Positions 40,817 through 51,189 of a DNA stretch of 64,000 bases are shown here, one piece after another. The stretch comes from Pseudobacteroides cellulosolvens ATCC 35603 = DSM 2933 (GTDB taxonomy: Bacteria > Bacillota > Clostridia > Acetivibrionales > DSM-2933): contig NZ_LGTC01000001.1 in NCBI RefSeq assembly GCF_001262605.1, forward strand, positions 4,970,001-5,034,000. The letters are read 5' to 3'. Position 1 is the stretch's first letter. Each line of letters opens with the position of its first letter. A model generated the notes under the pieces. The model was given only the letters and a program-made list of their open reading frames with translations. It ran no database searches and was not told the origin of the DNA. The position numbers and the translations under genes are program-made.

Positions 40817-41104
40817 TTACTTTCGCCTTATCCTGAGTCCTATTATTAGCCCGTTGTTAAATCCGTTATTGTAAGCACCGGTTGTATCACCGCCGCCTGA
40901 ACCAACCTGCGGCATCATAGGAGCAAACTGCTCACCAACAGTCCAATTGCATAGTATGTTATCAACATACTGCTTCAGCCATTCCCTGTAGGAAAAATTA
41001 TTCTCATCCCACTGGATTGCACCTGTATTTTGTAAAAACCATAAATAAATATCAACAGGACCAGTCTCAAGGGCTGTCTTGCTCTGGTTCACATCATATG
41101 CCAC
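40817..41104 (-). CDS. small phage protein after tail genes
   Basis: 95 residues: AYDVNQSKTALETGPVDIYL, WFLQNTGAIQWDENNFSYRE, then a Gly-rich stretch VGSGGGDTTGAYNNGFNNG and a basic end LRIRRK. Probably a minor structural or chaperone protein; not recognised. Confidence 0.55.
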   Translation of the reverse strand: MAYDVNQSKTALETGPVDIYLWFLQNTGAIQWDENNFSYREWLKQYVDNILCNWTVGEQFAPMMPQVGSGGGDTTGAYNNGFNNGLIIGLRIRRK

Positions 41105-41116
41105 AATGCATCACCC

Positions 41117-42289
41117 CTAAGCTTTAAGAAGGACACGCTGACCGACATTCGCTCCACCTCCAGGCAATTGGATATGGTTGTCGAAGGTGCCCAGCCCGTA
41201 ATAGCTGTCCCCGTTGATGGTATAGTACTGGTTGCTGACAATAAAGGATTGAGGCACAATGACAAGGTTGGAGGTATACCCTCTCATTCCAAGGTCAGCA
41301 ACTCCCGCCCAAACCCTCGCCAGCGGAATCTTCTGATTGTAGAAGTTCTTAGTAAAGTTTGTTCCTTCCGGTATAAGAGTGTCACAGGTTATTTCGCATA
41401 TCTGCCCGAGAGCTTCACCGTTGAACTGTCTGGTAAACCTAGTTTTTGTAGCATCATTCTGTCCAAACATAAACCATGCGTTGGTATCGGTTGCCTCAAC
41501 AGGCGAGTCCAGCTTAACCACACCATAATAATAGGTGTTGCCGGAGGTCGCTGAGGGATTGGCATCCTTGGAAATAATTTTGTACCCGTTGCTCTTGTCT
41601 GCAATAAGTAAAATAATCGTTTCATTGTGATTCAAATATACATTGTCTATGGTATCGGGCTGATACCTTGTTATCTCCCCGTAAACCACCTGCCCGCTTG
41701 CTGCATTATTCCTTATCCCAACAACAATAGCGCCATACTTGGTTGTCGAGCCGTCATAGGTTGTGCAAATAACCCAATCAGACTGGCTTTCTGCATGCGT
41801 GAAAGTAATTACACCTGTAACAAACCTGTAGCTGCTTGCATCAGGGAATGCCGCTTTAAGCCAATCAGGTACCCAAGTTTCCTTAATGGAGTAGGTGGTT
41901 GACGAGGTGGGTGTTGCGCTGAAGTTAGTGTCTACTGTGGCAATCTTGGTAGTACCGTCATACGCTGTTATATTCCTTACATCACCGGCACCCGGTCCTC
42001 CCGTCAGGGTTATTTGCTGGCCGACATAGAATCCGTTTGTTGACGAAGCACCCGAAGCAAGCTTGATGGTATTTGCAGAACCTCCATTCTGAGCGGTTCC
42101 TGTCACTGCATTCCAAGCCCTGCTTACTGTATCTACATTGGGTGTCTGCGTATTTTTTGTCATGGTCTCCCCACCGGGCATATTGGCATAAAGCCAGTCA
42201 AGAAAATCCTTCCCAAATTCAATAATTTTTCCTACTGTAGAAACCCCCACATCTATGTTAACTGTATGTGTATATTTGGTTATAGCCAC
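41117..42289 (-). CDS. phage tail/adsorption structural protein
   Basis: A 390-residue β-rich protein that starts AITKYTHTVNIDVGVSTVGK and has repeat-like glycine/threonine stretches (GTAQNGGSANTIKLASGASS, FYVGQQITLTGGPGAGDVRN) and an end FDNHIQLPGGGANVGQRVLL. The GQQITLTGGPGAGDVR-I-Y-G pattern occurs in phage and siphovirus fibre/tail proteins. It follows the fibre-like gene and may be part of the adsorption apparatus. The exact role is unassigned. Confidence 0.6.
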   Translation of the reverse strand: MAITKYTHTVNIDVGVSTVGKIIEFGKDFLDWLYANMPGGETMTKNTQTPNVDTVSRAWNAVTGTAQNGGSANTIKLASGASSTNGFYVGQQITLTGGPGAGDVRNITAYDGTTKIATVDTNFSATPTSSTTYSIKETWVPDWLKAAFPDASSYRFVTGVITFTHAESQSDWVICTTYDGSTTKYGAIVVGIRNNAASGQVVYGEITRYQPDTIDNVYLNHNETIILLIADKSNGYKIISKDANPSATSGNTYYYGVVKLDSPVEATDTNAWFMFGQNDATKTRFTRQFNGEALGQICEITCDTLIPEGTNFTKNFYNQKIPLARVWAGVADLGMRGYTSNLVIVPQSFIVSNQYYTINGDSYYGLGTFDNHIQLPGGGANVGQRVLLKA

Positions 42290-42303
42290 CTGTCCATCCC
42301 TCC

Positions 42304-43425
42304 TTATGGTTTGTTCCCTGAGTTATAGCTGATGCTTGTGGTCTCGTCAGGGTTTGGTGTTGTATTTACAAGGCTTGTGATTCTTCCCTGGTCATCCTTT
42401 ACCCAGGAATAATTTGCAGTTGATGAGTCTGAAAAGGTTATAACCACTCCATCCTCATAAAAGTCAATGTCGGCTGCATATACCTTTAAGTCTGCAGAAG
42501 CGGCAAAATATGATGCAGGATGCCCTTCAAGCAGGGCCGCATTTGAAGCGTTATCTGCAGAGCCTGCAAGGTCAGCGGTATCGGCATGGCTTGCGTTGTC
42601 AGCGGCTAATGCATGCTCTGCATTCTCAACAATACCATCCTCGTCAGGGTCATACACCGATTTTGTCATGTCGCCCGAGCCTGCCCCGCCACCCTGGTCT
42701 ATATTTTCAAACACTATATTGGTGTTGCCGATTACCACCGTTCCAGCCGTTGTCATATGGAACAGCTTCTTTTTATTTACTGTACCTTCAGATATATAAA
42801 CAAAAACACCGGCTTTAAAGTCGGAGCTATCATTGAAATCATCCGCCCTTGCCCATGAACCGGAAGATACAATATATACGCCGTTTTCCTTCTGGTCCGT
42901 CTGGTTCTTCACAAGCACCCGGTCTCCTGCAGATAAAGATACGCCATCGATGGTTTGCAACCCTGAGAGGCTAATATTGGCTGTAGCTGCCACTCTGCAG
43001 CCTAAATGAAGGTGAGCCCCGCTCTCCTTCATATGGTCTGAAGCATCCTGGAGCGAAATCTCGGGAGCAGTCCTCCAATTCCCCTTTCCAGTAATCGTCT
43101 TTACCATAGCGGCAAGCCAGCCAAGAAGTGTAGTCAACAGCCCTGTGTTTCCTGTTGGGGAACTGCTGTCATCAATTGTCCTTTCAGCTATCATGCTGTC
43201 GGATACGGCTATGGTATCAGCTCCGCCATCCTCGTGGCCGGCATGATGATATTGCGAATGGTGGGCGTCAGGATTGGACACATGGGAGGTTAAGTCAGTA
43301 AAGCCTGCCTCCGGCTCCTCCTGCTCCGATCTTACCGGGACAGCCACAGTGCTTTTCTGGTCTCTTGCCCCCATAATTTTAATAATCTCACCCGCTGCAT
43401 TCCTGTGTCCTGCCAATTCCATCAC
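42304..43425 (-). CDS. tail fibre-like protein
   Basis: 373 residues: an N-terminal adaptor, a His-rich linker (SNPDAHHSQYHHAGHEDGGA), a central β domain DGVSLSAGDRVLVKNQTDQK with ENGVYIVSSGSWARADDFND (a fold common in phage fibre/collar proteins), then Ala/Asp/Asn repeats (AEHALAADNASHADTADLAG) and a C-terminal β strand region. The repeated ADxA units suggest a trimeric fibrous segment. Host recognition is the likely role. Confidence 0.75.
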   Translation of the reverse strand: MMELAGHRNAAGEIIKIMGARDQKSTVAVPVRSEQEEPEAGFTDLTSHVSNPDAHHSQYHHAGHEDGGADTIAVSDSMIAERTIDDSSSPTGNTGLLTTLLGWLAAMVKTITGKGNWRTAPEISLQDASDHMKESGAHLHLGCRVAATANISLSGLQTIDGVSLSAGDRVLVKNQTDQKENGVYIVSSGSWARADDFNDSSDFKAGVFVYISEGTVNKKKLFHMTTAGTVVIGNTNIVFENIDQGGGAGSGDMTKSVYDPDEDGIVENAEHALAADNASHADTADLAGSADNASNAALLEGHPASYFAASADLKVYAADIDFYEDGVVITFSDSSTANYSWVKDDQGRITSLVNTTPNPDETTSISYNSGNKP

Positions 43426-43428
43426 CTC

Positions 43429-45888
43429 CTACGTTGTAAGCGGGGTATACCCAACATGAAATGTCTTAAGCTCCATCGTGAATCCATCCGTGGATAAGTC
43501 AAAGCTGATGCTTAATATCTTGTATACCTCGGATATAGTGGTGCTGGATTCAACAACCATGATATTGTCGCCTACCTGAAGCCACGGGTTACCTACAGCC
43601 ACAAATTCGGCACAGGTATACCTCCTGACCATGTCCTGCTTCAAGCGCGCTGCACATTCGTTGCATTCCTCCTGCGAATCAAGGTGCTGGTTGTCTGCAA
43701 ACAGAACCTTGCTCTTATGGACCTTGCTTGTGTCCCACATGGTAGAAGGAGAGGTTGCAACACCCTCTTTTTTCTTTCCTGCCACCCTTATGGTTCCATA
43801 GATATTTCTCCTGCTTACTCCGAATTTAAGGCTGAATATATCCTCACCCTCCCGGAAGACCCAGCCTGCATACACATAGCTTGCCTTTACTGTTGACCCG
43901 CCAGGAATACTACTGCCTGAAAGCCTCCGTATTTTTCCGTTTTCAAGGTCTATTTCATAGTCAACATCCCTTGAGTAGGTTACAGCTCCATTTGAAGAGG
44001 TAACTTTGTCAGAGCCGGATACCAGATGGTTGTGCTCCAATGACACCCAGGCCGTTCCGTTTAGTGCATGCTGCTCGTTTGTAACCGAAGGCTCCCTGTC
44101 TGTAGGGAAGTAAAACCTTGCTATGCCATCCTCGTCAATAAAGAACTCAAAGCCTGAAACGGTACACATTTCATTGATTGCATCCATGTAGGTGGTCTTT
44201 TCAAAGGTTGGATCAAGCTTTATTCCTGTAGCCTCTACAATTACATCTGCCGCCTTAAACCCTGCCCTCATGCAGAGGTCTTTGACAATATCGGCAACAT
44301 CCGGCTTTGTGGACCCTCCTGGCGTAATCCAATACTTTTTGACACCTGAAGGGAGAGGGTACTTAATGTAGTATTTTGTTTTGCCCTGTATGACAAGGCT
44401 TATCTCCCTGTCAATAAACCAGCAGGCCAAATCCCTGCAGTCAGCGCTGATATTGTAATCCCTTGGCTGGGCGGACATGGTAACATCATCTATTTCTCCT
44501 GTAAAAACTGTGGCAAGGTCTATACCGTATCCTATTTTTGCTACCACCCTGCGGCTCGGAATGATAACGCAGTACCATTCATTCAATGCCTTGTCAAACT
44601 CATGCCCGCCACGGTAAGGTGTGTAATATCCCGCATCGGTCGGGTCTGACGGATTGATATTGGGCAGGGAAAAGGTAAGCCTCTGGCTGTCGGCGGCTTC
44701 CTCCCTTTGTACGCTTATCTGCTCAACCTGGAGCTTTGCAGCTCCTTCTGAAAGCTCAAACTCAATCAGCCTTGGTGTATAAGACGGTGCCGCCTGGCCG
44801 ATTCCATACAGCTTGCCTGTTACGCTGAACACAAACAGGTGCTTTATTGCAATGCTCTGCTGCTGGGGTATGTTCATCTGCACCAGCCTTGAGCCGTTAT
44901 AATAGTCAAGATTTAAGCCGGTTCCTCCAACTTGAGGCGCAATATAAAGCACCTTGTTATGGACAACCGTATCTTCAACCAATGGAGTATATCCGTTTTG
45001 TGTTACAGAAACCTTTGATATCGTGCCATCCTCATTTACCTTGTAAACATCGCCGGTATCTCCGTCTACTGCATGAAGCCCGCTATCCAGCCATGCAAAG
45101 GTGGAATTCCCTCCCCTGCCGTCCCTGAACACATCCAGCCCCTCAGCGACAGTCTCCCATCCGCTTCCTCCATTGGTGTCATACCTTACAATTGTTACCA
45201 AAGAGTCTGCATCCTCCGGATCACTTCTTCCAAAAGCGTAAAGGCAATCATCCTCTGTATTGAACCAGAGCCTGCCGGGAAAGGTCTGGTTTCCCGTTGT
45301 GCCGCACACCTTGGACCATCCACCACCAGAGCTTGTATAAAGACAACCTCCCCATTCTTCACCATAGTGGTATATATTAGACAAAGCCCAAAAGGCTCCG
45401 TTGGCATATACAAGCCCGACCAAGGGAAGCGAGCCTGAGCCTCCGCTCCCATCAGGATAAGTTGGTGTTTCTGTGATTTCGCTCCATGAGCTTCCACTTT
45501 TTACATAGAATTTGTTATCATGAGCACTCAAGCCGTTTGAGCTTAACAGATATATTCCTGTACCATCACTTGCTATCCATAGGTCCGCTGTTACCATGGA
45601 CGGATTTGCAAACACAACCTGTGCAAGCGAAATATTTCCGTCCCATTCCCACAACCCTCCGTTTTTAGGGAATGTGTCATTGTTGGTGGCTGCTATGTAT
45701 ATCCTGCCGTTATGCTCTATAATATTCCGAAACCATCTGTAATCGGCACTTCCTTCACCCACTGAATCAACTCCGTCAATGGTTGACATGGCTATTTCGG
45801 GAAATTCAATCCTGCCTGTCGGGGCATCGCTGCCGATCATGGAGCGTGACTTAAGAAGTGTCATTGTATTTTCCGGCATTATTCTCAA
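43429..45888 (-). CDS. large tail/baseplate protein with β-propeller N-terminus
   Basis: 819 residues. The first ~370 hold propeller-like repeats (NIIEHNGRIYIAATNNDTFP, LPLVGLVYANGAFWALSNIY, HAVDGDTGDVYKVNEDGTIS). The second half resembles a baseplate hub: FDKALNEWYCVIIPSRRVVA, VFTGEIDDVTMSAQPRDYNI, VKDLCMRAGFKAADVIVEAT, FEFFIDEDGIARFYFPTD, ending HVGYTPLTT. A fusion of an adsorption propeller and a gp27/TP901-like hub is inferred. It is four bases from the fibre gene. Confidence 0.72.
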   Translation of the reverse strand: MRIMPENTMTLLKSRSMIGSDAPTGRIEFPEIAMSTIDGVDSVGEGSADYRWFRNIIEHNGRIYIAATNNDTFPKNGGLWEWDGNISLAQVVFANPSMVTADLWIASDGTGIYLLSSNGLSAHDNKFYVKSGSSWSEITETPTYPDGSGGSGSLPLVGLVYANGAFWALSNIYHYGEEWGGCLYTSSGGGWSKVCGTTGNQTFPGRLWFNTEDDCLYAFGRSDPEDADSLVTIVRYDTNGGSGWETVAEGLDVFRDGRGGNSTFAWLDSGLHAVDGDTGDVYKVNEDGTISKVSVTQNGYTPLVEDTVVHNKVLYIAPQVGGTGLNLDYYNGSRLVQMNIPQQQSIAIKHLFVFSVTGKLYGIGQAAPSYTPRLIEFELSEGAAKLQVEQISVQREEAADSQRLTFSLPNINPSDPTDAGYYTPYRGGHEFDKALNEWYCVIIPSRRVVAKIGYGIDLATVFTGEIDDVTMSAQPRDYNISADCRDLACWFIDREISLVIQGKTKYYIKYPLPSGVKKYWITPGGSTKPDVADIVKDLCMRAGFKAADVIVEATGIKLDPTFEKTTYMDAINEMCTVSGFEFFIDEDGIARFYFPTDREPSVTNEQHALNGTAWVSLEHNHLVSGSDKVTSSNGAVTYSRDVDYEIDLENGKIRRLSGSSIPGGSTVKASYVYAGWVFREGEDIFSLKFGVSRRNIYGTIRVAGKKKEGVATSPSTMWDTSKVHKSKVLFADNQHLDSQEECNECAARLKQDMVRRYTCAEFVAVGNPWLQVGDNIMVVESSTTISEVYKILSISFDLSTDGFTMELKTFHVGYTPLTT

Positions 45889-45892
45889 AGGT

Positions 45893-47346
45893 CTACACCT
45901 CCAAAAAGGTTATTTCATAAAAAACAATTTCCGTCCCCTGCTGCCTTGTACCCGAAAGCTCCTCTATTATTGCAGGGTTAATTACCGTACCGTCATGAAA
46001 CTCCGCTTTGTTTTTCACAAATGCCTCATAATCCGCTTCAAGGCTGTCAAAGTCTGCTTTTAAAGCCCAGCCAGAAACAGTTCTCCTTTCACGGAGCCGT
46101 CCTGCCGAAAGGAGCCTGCTCTGCGGCGCTGTTACGGCGGTAAACGGAATCAACTCCTTTTCTGAGGCAAGCATCGCTATTTCGTCACGGTTATACTCGG
46201 TGATGTTCAACCTGAGGCTCCCCCACCTGTCGGAATATTCCGCTGGCGCACCTCCTGCAAACCATCCGCAGATATGGGTGTAGTCGTAGTTCATTGCCAT
46301 TGCGCCGCATACCGTTGAATCCGCCCACACTACCGGATAAGCCCAGCCGCTTAAAGTATCATCGTTGGAGACATTTATTGACTGTTCCCATCCCCCGGCT
46401 TCATTAGACATGAGGAAAACCTGCTGGTTGTCAAATCCGGGTGTCGGCGATTGCCCCAGGCAATGTATATCTTATCATTTGCCGATATGTGGATATTAGG
46501 ATGAATATTATCTGGCATACTGCTTATCTGCTGCTCCGACCATGAGGCAGATTTCGTAAACAGTGACAGTTCGCTTCCCCTTGCGATGACAATATATGGC
46601 TTGCCTGTGCTGTCCACTCCAATGTCAGAGCCGTTTGCATCGTTACCTCCAAAAACCATCTCCCAAGGCAGCCACGCTCCGCTTTTTCCTTTTGTGTAAT
46701 AGATGTGAAAATCACTGAAGCTCACCATGGTGATATGCATATTATCGTCCTTGTCAATTGCAGCACTGTCCAGGTAGTACCTTGGAACCGAAGGCTGTAC
46801 TGCCTCATAATTGCTCCATGCTCCCGATACCTTGTTTGAATAATACACCTTCCCACTGGAGCCGCCTGTGGCAAATACAACATGGGGCTTGCCTGCGCTG
46901 TCAACCAGCACAATAATATCGGCATCCACATACCCGTTTCCCGGAAGCTGCGGAAGTGTATCAATCGTTCCCCACGCTCCGTTTTCATAAACACAATACT
47001 TTATCCTGTTGTTTGAACTGTCATTGGCGGCAAGGTGAATCCTTCCTTCGCTGTCCATTGCCATGTTGGGGTATGCAAAGCTTACCCCTGCTCCCGGTGT
47101 GAAGGGAAAGCCGGTATCCTCCCAAGTAACGCCGTCCACACTTTTCATTACAACCGTCTGGTACTGCCAGTCATCATCCCCATAGCGGTCAAAGCAGGCA
47201 AACCAGTATCCACCGTTATGGACTAGCTTGCGGTGACCGTACCAGGTTGCATTTGCAAGCGTATATGGTTCATCAGTCCAGATATCAGTTCTTTGCTCCG
47301 TTCCGTTCAATACCATTAGATTTGCCTCCCTCCCGCTATGATTCAA
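45893..47346 (-). pseudogene. β-propeller tail protein with duplicated C-terminal domain, frameshifted
   Basis: Two overlapping frames form one gene. The first (start 47346 or an internal ATG) has propeller repeats with conserved D-GRIHLAANDSSNNRIKYC, DSAGKPHVVFATGG and DSTGKPYIVIARG. Near 46444 (plus T where TT is expected) the frame shifts, and the second frame continues PGFDNQQVFLMSNEAGGWEQ, ICGWFAGGAPAEYSDRWGSL and a C-terminal domain that matches the adjacent 116-residue protein. A probable sialidase-like receptor-binding tail protein; decay or an assembly error. Confidence 0.68.
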
Positions 47347-47686
47347 TAAAGGTCGCCTGGTACCAGACCAGATCGCTTCCCTTTTCCTCTTTGCCTGACA
47401 GCTTCCACAGCCTTGCCGTCATGGTAAAGCCGTCATCAAAAGCCAGGGGCTTTGCCTCCGAGCTATGATAGTCTATAAGCAGTTGACTATACTCAAGCCG
47501 GGTGCAAAAACCCTCCACCTCTCTTGTTTTTCTCTTTCTTCCTGTTCCCATAAGCACTGAATTGGGTGTCTTTTTATCCCTTGCATCATAAGGAGCCAGA
47601 AGCTCCTTTTCGGAAAAATATCTTTCGGCCCCGGCTCTCTTGTATGCTGTTATATTGAGCTCCAATGCTCCCCAAACATCCGCCAT
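47336..47686 (-). CDS. distal-tail-type small protein, paralog of the next gene's C-terminus
   Basis: 116 residues: WGALELNITAYKRAGAERYF, SEKELLAPYDARDKK, TREVEGFCTRLEYSQLLIDY, FDDGFTMTARLWKLSG and SDLVWYQATFIES. The same order of motifs (WGSLRLNITEY, SEKELIPF, VSGWALKADFDSLEADYEAF, IVFYEITFLEV) forms the last ~110 residues of the propeller protein downstream. It lies directly after the tape measure, the position of a distal tail protein. It overlaps the next gene by 11 bases. Confidence 0.7.
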   Translation of the reverse strand: MADVWGALELNITAYKRAGAERYFSEKELLAPYDARDKKTPNSVLMGTGRKRKTREVEGFCTRLEYSQLLIDYHSSEAKPLAFDDGFTMTARLWKLSGKEEKGSDLVWYQATFIES

Positions 47687-47697
47687 TGGTTCACCTC

Positions 47698-50534
47698 CTA
47701 CCTGAAGGCTTTGTGTGCGCTTGGATTTTTACCATATCTGTCCTTGTTTGCCGCCAAATCCGCTGCAATTATTTCAACCACACCCATCAGCTCGCCCTTG
47801 TCATTGACACCTTTCACAGTAATTGTGCCTGTGTGGTCAACCACCATGCTGCCGTTTGCTCCCCCACCCGCCCCTTCAAACGCAGGCCGGTTGAACTGCG
47901 GGTTCAAAACAGCGTTAAGGTTTGCCTCCAAAGCAGGAACACCCGCCTTGATGCCATCCTTCAGCATATTTATTAAATTTGGCGCCCAAGTGTCGGCGTT
48001 TGAGCCCGGACCTTCTTTAGTTGGGGAGCCAAAGCCAAGGAAATTCTTGATTTTGTCCGCCACTCCACTGACAGCATCCTTGACTCCTCCAGCCATGGAT
48101 TTGATTCCATCCACCAGATTACCCATCATGTTTTTGCCCCAGTTCCATGCACTGCCTACAACATCACCTACTACAGACCCTATCTTGCCAAATGCACCGG
48201 ACACTGCTCCCACTAGGTTACCTACAAAATTGGTGACTCCTGAAACCATATTGGAGAAGCAGCCAAGGACACCGTTTACAAGGTCAGGCACGATGGAGCC
48301 TCCGACCAAGGTATACCATAAGCCCTTAAAGAATGAAATGATTCCTTCCACAAAGCCCTTTACCAGATTTACTATGGTCATAAACAGGTTTGACAGCATG
48401 CTCCATGCCGCCTTTGCCGCTTCAACAAGGAAATTCCATGCCCCAGCCCAGTCACCGTTAATGATGGCGATGACAAACCCGATAAGGTTGACTATAAAAT
48501 TCACTGCGCCGAGCACCGCTCGTATGAACGGACCAAGCGCCTGTATGATCCCATTCAGCACACCGACTGCTATTCCGAGTATTACGGCAATAGCTGCTCC
48601 AAGGGCAATGAACACCGGTTGAAGCAGCGTCCAAAGCTGTTGTATTACTCCCCATAGCGAGAAAATCAAGGTCTTTATGCTCTCCCAAATCGGGGTCAGA
48701 TAGCCTGCGAACTGTCAAAGGATGCAAAAAGCTGTGCAAGTATTGGCTGAATAAAGGCAAGGATGCCGTTGAATATATTGACCGCGGTGTCAATTATCTG
48801 CTGACCGTAGGTGTTCCAAAAGTTCCATATGCCTGTAACCACATCGCTTACTATCTTAAAGATTGTCTGCATGACCGGCTGGATTACCGATACCAATCCG
48901 TTAAAAATGGTGCTTACTACAGAGCCTATACGGTAAAATGCCGTCTCCCATCCGCTTGCCATGGCTCCGGGATCTCCTGTTCCCTTAAAGCCGTTGATAA
49001 ACATTTGAAAGGCTTTTATTGCATTTGCCGCAAAATCCTGCAGAAATGCCAGTACGTTGCCAAGCACCTCGGTGAATTTTGCCTTTATACCCGGCAGTAC
49101 CTCTGCGGTCTTGCTCTGAATGAAGCCAAGCGCTTCCTTGAACTTTGACTGTATTTGCTCCCAAATGGCAAGCACAGAGTTCCTGAAGCCCTCATTGGTT
49201 TTCATCAGCCACACAAACCCTGCCACCAATCCTGCAATTGCCACCACAACAAGCCCTATGGGGGAAGCAATGGCGGCAAAAACTCCTGACAGCACCGAAA
49301 GCCCTGTTGAAAGTCCTCCCAGCACCATAAGCAGGGGACCGACCGCTGCTACTGCGGCCAGTATGATTGTTACCCATTTGCGTACTTCAGGATTAAGCTC
49401 CATATATTTATTGACTAGAATGGTAGCCTTGTCTGCAAGCATCTTTAATATTGGAAGGAATGCCTTGCTGGATACAATCTGCAGCGTTTCAATGGAGCCC
49501 TTCAGCTGTTCAAGGGAGCCTTTTAGGTTGTTCATCCTTTCGGCTGCCACCTCTTCAGCGGTTACCTTTCCCATCTCCGACTGCATTTTATTGAAGCCGT
49601 CAGCACCTTCCTTATATAAAATATTTGCTGCACGGATAGCATCAGAGCCGAATAGCGTCTCCATTGCCTGCAACCTTTGCGCATCAGTTAGGTTTTTCAT
49701 GCTTTTTTGCAGCAAGCCTGCAATTTCAGCCATGCTCTTCAGCTTACCCTGAGCATTATAGAAAGCACTTGTACCTTGAGCGGTTGTAAGCCCCAGCTTT
49801 TTGAAAAGCTCCACCTGCTTGTCAGTGGAAGGCTGGAGGTTCATCAGCATGGTTTTTAATGATGTGCCTGCATCAGAACCCTTTAGCCCGTTTTGGGCGA
49901 ATACCGCAAGCGCCGTGCTGGTATCCTTGAAGGACAACCCAACCGCACTTGCTACAGCAGAACACATGGAAAGACTGAATTTCATCTCCTGTACGCTTGT
50001 TGCAGATGCATTGGCCGCACCGGCAAGGATGTCGGCAGCCTGTGCAACATTCAGCCCATCAGCCTTGAAGGAGTTTAATACTGTAGATGCTATTTCAGCT
50101 GCATCGGCAAGCTCAATTTCTCCTGCCGCTGCAAGAGACAGCGCTCCCTTCAAGCCTCCGCCCATGATATCCTTCACACTGACACCTGCTTTGATTAGTT
50201 CTTCAATACCCGATGTGGCTTCCTTTGCTGAATACTTGGTTTCCGCTCCCATTTTGAGCGCCAGTTCTTCAAGCTGTTTCATTTCTTCGCCTGTAGCGCC
50301 CGATACTGCTTTTACACTGCTCATCCCGGCTTCAAAATCGGCTCCGGCTTTCAAAGAAGCTGCCGCCATGCCTGCAAGAGGTGCGGTCAATGCAGCAGAC
50401 ATCACCTTTCCTGCTCCCGACAGCTGGCTGCTTACATTCGCCATGGCATCCTGCGCCTCTTGGAGCCCTTTTTTCAAAGCACCGATGTCTGCCGTTATCT
50501 TGACTACCAGATTTCGTATGACTGCCATACCCAC
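47698..50534 (-). pseudogene. phage tape measure protein, frameshifted
   Basis: The first frame (50534 to 48696, 612 residues) has the TP901-type core: KITADIGALKKGLQEAQDAM, MSSVKAVSGATGEEMKQLEE, MGAETKYSAKEATSGIEELI, then membrane-like segments. Near 48710 one base is missing (T2 for expected T3 on the minus strand), and the next frame continues FAGYLTPIWESIKTLIFSLW to the end at 47698 with GIKSMAGGVKDAVSGVADKI and FLGFGSPTKEGPGSNADTWA. It determines tail length and chaperones DNA entry. About 940 residues if repaired. Confidence 0.9.
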
Positions 50535-50561
50535 ACCTCCCCACAGGCAGCAAAAAAGGCA

Positions 50562-50903
50562 TTACCATGGTCCGGCAAGCCCTTTCTTCTTTGCAATAAA
50601 TATTAACTGTTCTTTTGTTAATGTTTGATTTTGAGATTTTGGTTTCCGTTTTTTAAGCAAGGTCTGAAGCTTTGGCAGCCTCTTGGATCTTGCGAAAGCC
50701 TCCACATGCCATGCAAGATAGAGAATGTCATTAGTCTTCCGCTCCTCCCTTGCAAGGAAACCTTCAATCATAAGGTTAAACTCATAGGGGGTCAGCTTCC
50801 AGAATTCATCCGGTGAAAGCCCCATAATGCCGACAGCGGTTTTTAAGAGCCGGTCCCAGTCCCAGTCTTCTCCTTTCCCGCTGTCAGCTTTTTCCCGTTT
50901 TTT
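50562..50903 (-). CDS. tail assembly chaperone, T part expressed by -1 frameshift
   Basis: After the slip at A-AAA-AAC the product reads REKADSGKGEDWDWDRLLKT, AVGIMGLSPDEFWKLTPYEF, NLMIEGFLAREERKTNDILY and LAWHVEAFARSKRLPKL, stopping at 50562. FWKLTPYEF is a hallmark of the T part. The frame has an internal ATG at 50825 but the conserved region starts before it, so frameshift expression is more likely. A second possible slip point (G-GGA-AAA) lies just downstream. Twenty-seven bases separate its stop from the tape measure start. Confidence 0.8.
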   Translation of the reverse strand, partial: KKREKADSGKGEDWDWDRLLKTAVGIMGLSPDEFWKLTPYEFNLMIEGFLAREERKTNDILYLAWHVEAFARSKRLPKLQTLLKKRKPKSQNQTLTKEQLIFIAKKKGLAGPW

Positions 50904-51184
50904 CTTCCGAATGCCTCCGTCATTGCCTCGCTCAGCTTTTCAGCAACCGTGTTTATGTCGCTGAAATCATCAATCAGCTCACCCACCTTTTCAGGGGTCA
51001 GGTTCTTGTCATCATAAAAAAGTCCAGCATAAATGATGGTTCTCATATCCTTTACACTGATGTTGTCAAGGTCAAGCCTGCTGATAGGCTTTCCTATCAT
51101 TTCCTCTATACGGACCAGGGCATTAAGCCCGAAGCGAAGGCTTCTCGGTCTGTCCAGCTCCAATATTACGCTTTGTTTTGCCAT
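50843..51184 (-). CDS. tail assembly chaperone, gpG-like
   Basis: 113 residues in frame 0: LELDRPRSLRFGLNALVRIE, EMIGKPISRLDLDNISVKDM, RTIIYAGLFYDDKN and EAMTEAFGRKNGKKLTAGKE, ending GTGTGS. Position between tail tube and tape measure is the canonical place. Ribosomes slipping -1 at the in-phase heptamer A-AAA-AAC (minus strand; plus 50897-50903) would continue into the next frame to give a GT fusion. These chaperones coat the tape measure during tail assembly. Confidence 0.88.
   Translation of the reverse strand: MAKQSVILELDRPRSLRFGLNALVRIEEMIGKPISRLDLDNISVKDMRTIIYAGLFYDDKNLTPEKVGELIDDFSDINTVAEKLSEAMTEAFGRKNGKKLTAGKEKTGTGTGS
50897..50903 (-). promoter_or_regulatory. programmed -1 frameshift slippery heptamer
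   Basis: GTTTTTT on the plus strand equals A-AAA-AAC on the coding strand, in phase with the G frame (codons AGA AAA AAC). Slippage joins the G and T frames without a stop in either arm of the overlap. Confidence 0.75.
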
Positions 51185-51189
51185 TTAGT

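Noticed and set aside
47711..48622. 303-codon plus-strand frame opposite the tape measure
   Set aside because: Antisense shadow of a low-complexity structural gene; the minus strand carries recognisable tape-measure sequence.
49801..50628. 275-codon plus-strand frame opposite the tape measure N-terminus
   Set aside because: Mirror of the coding strand with Ser/Ala-rich content and no start signal; no domain.
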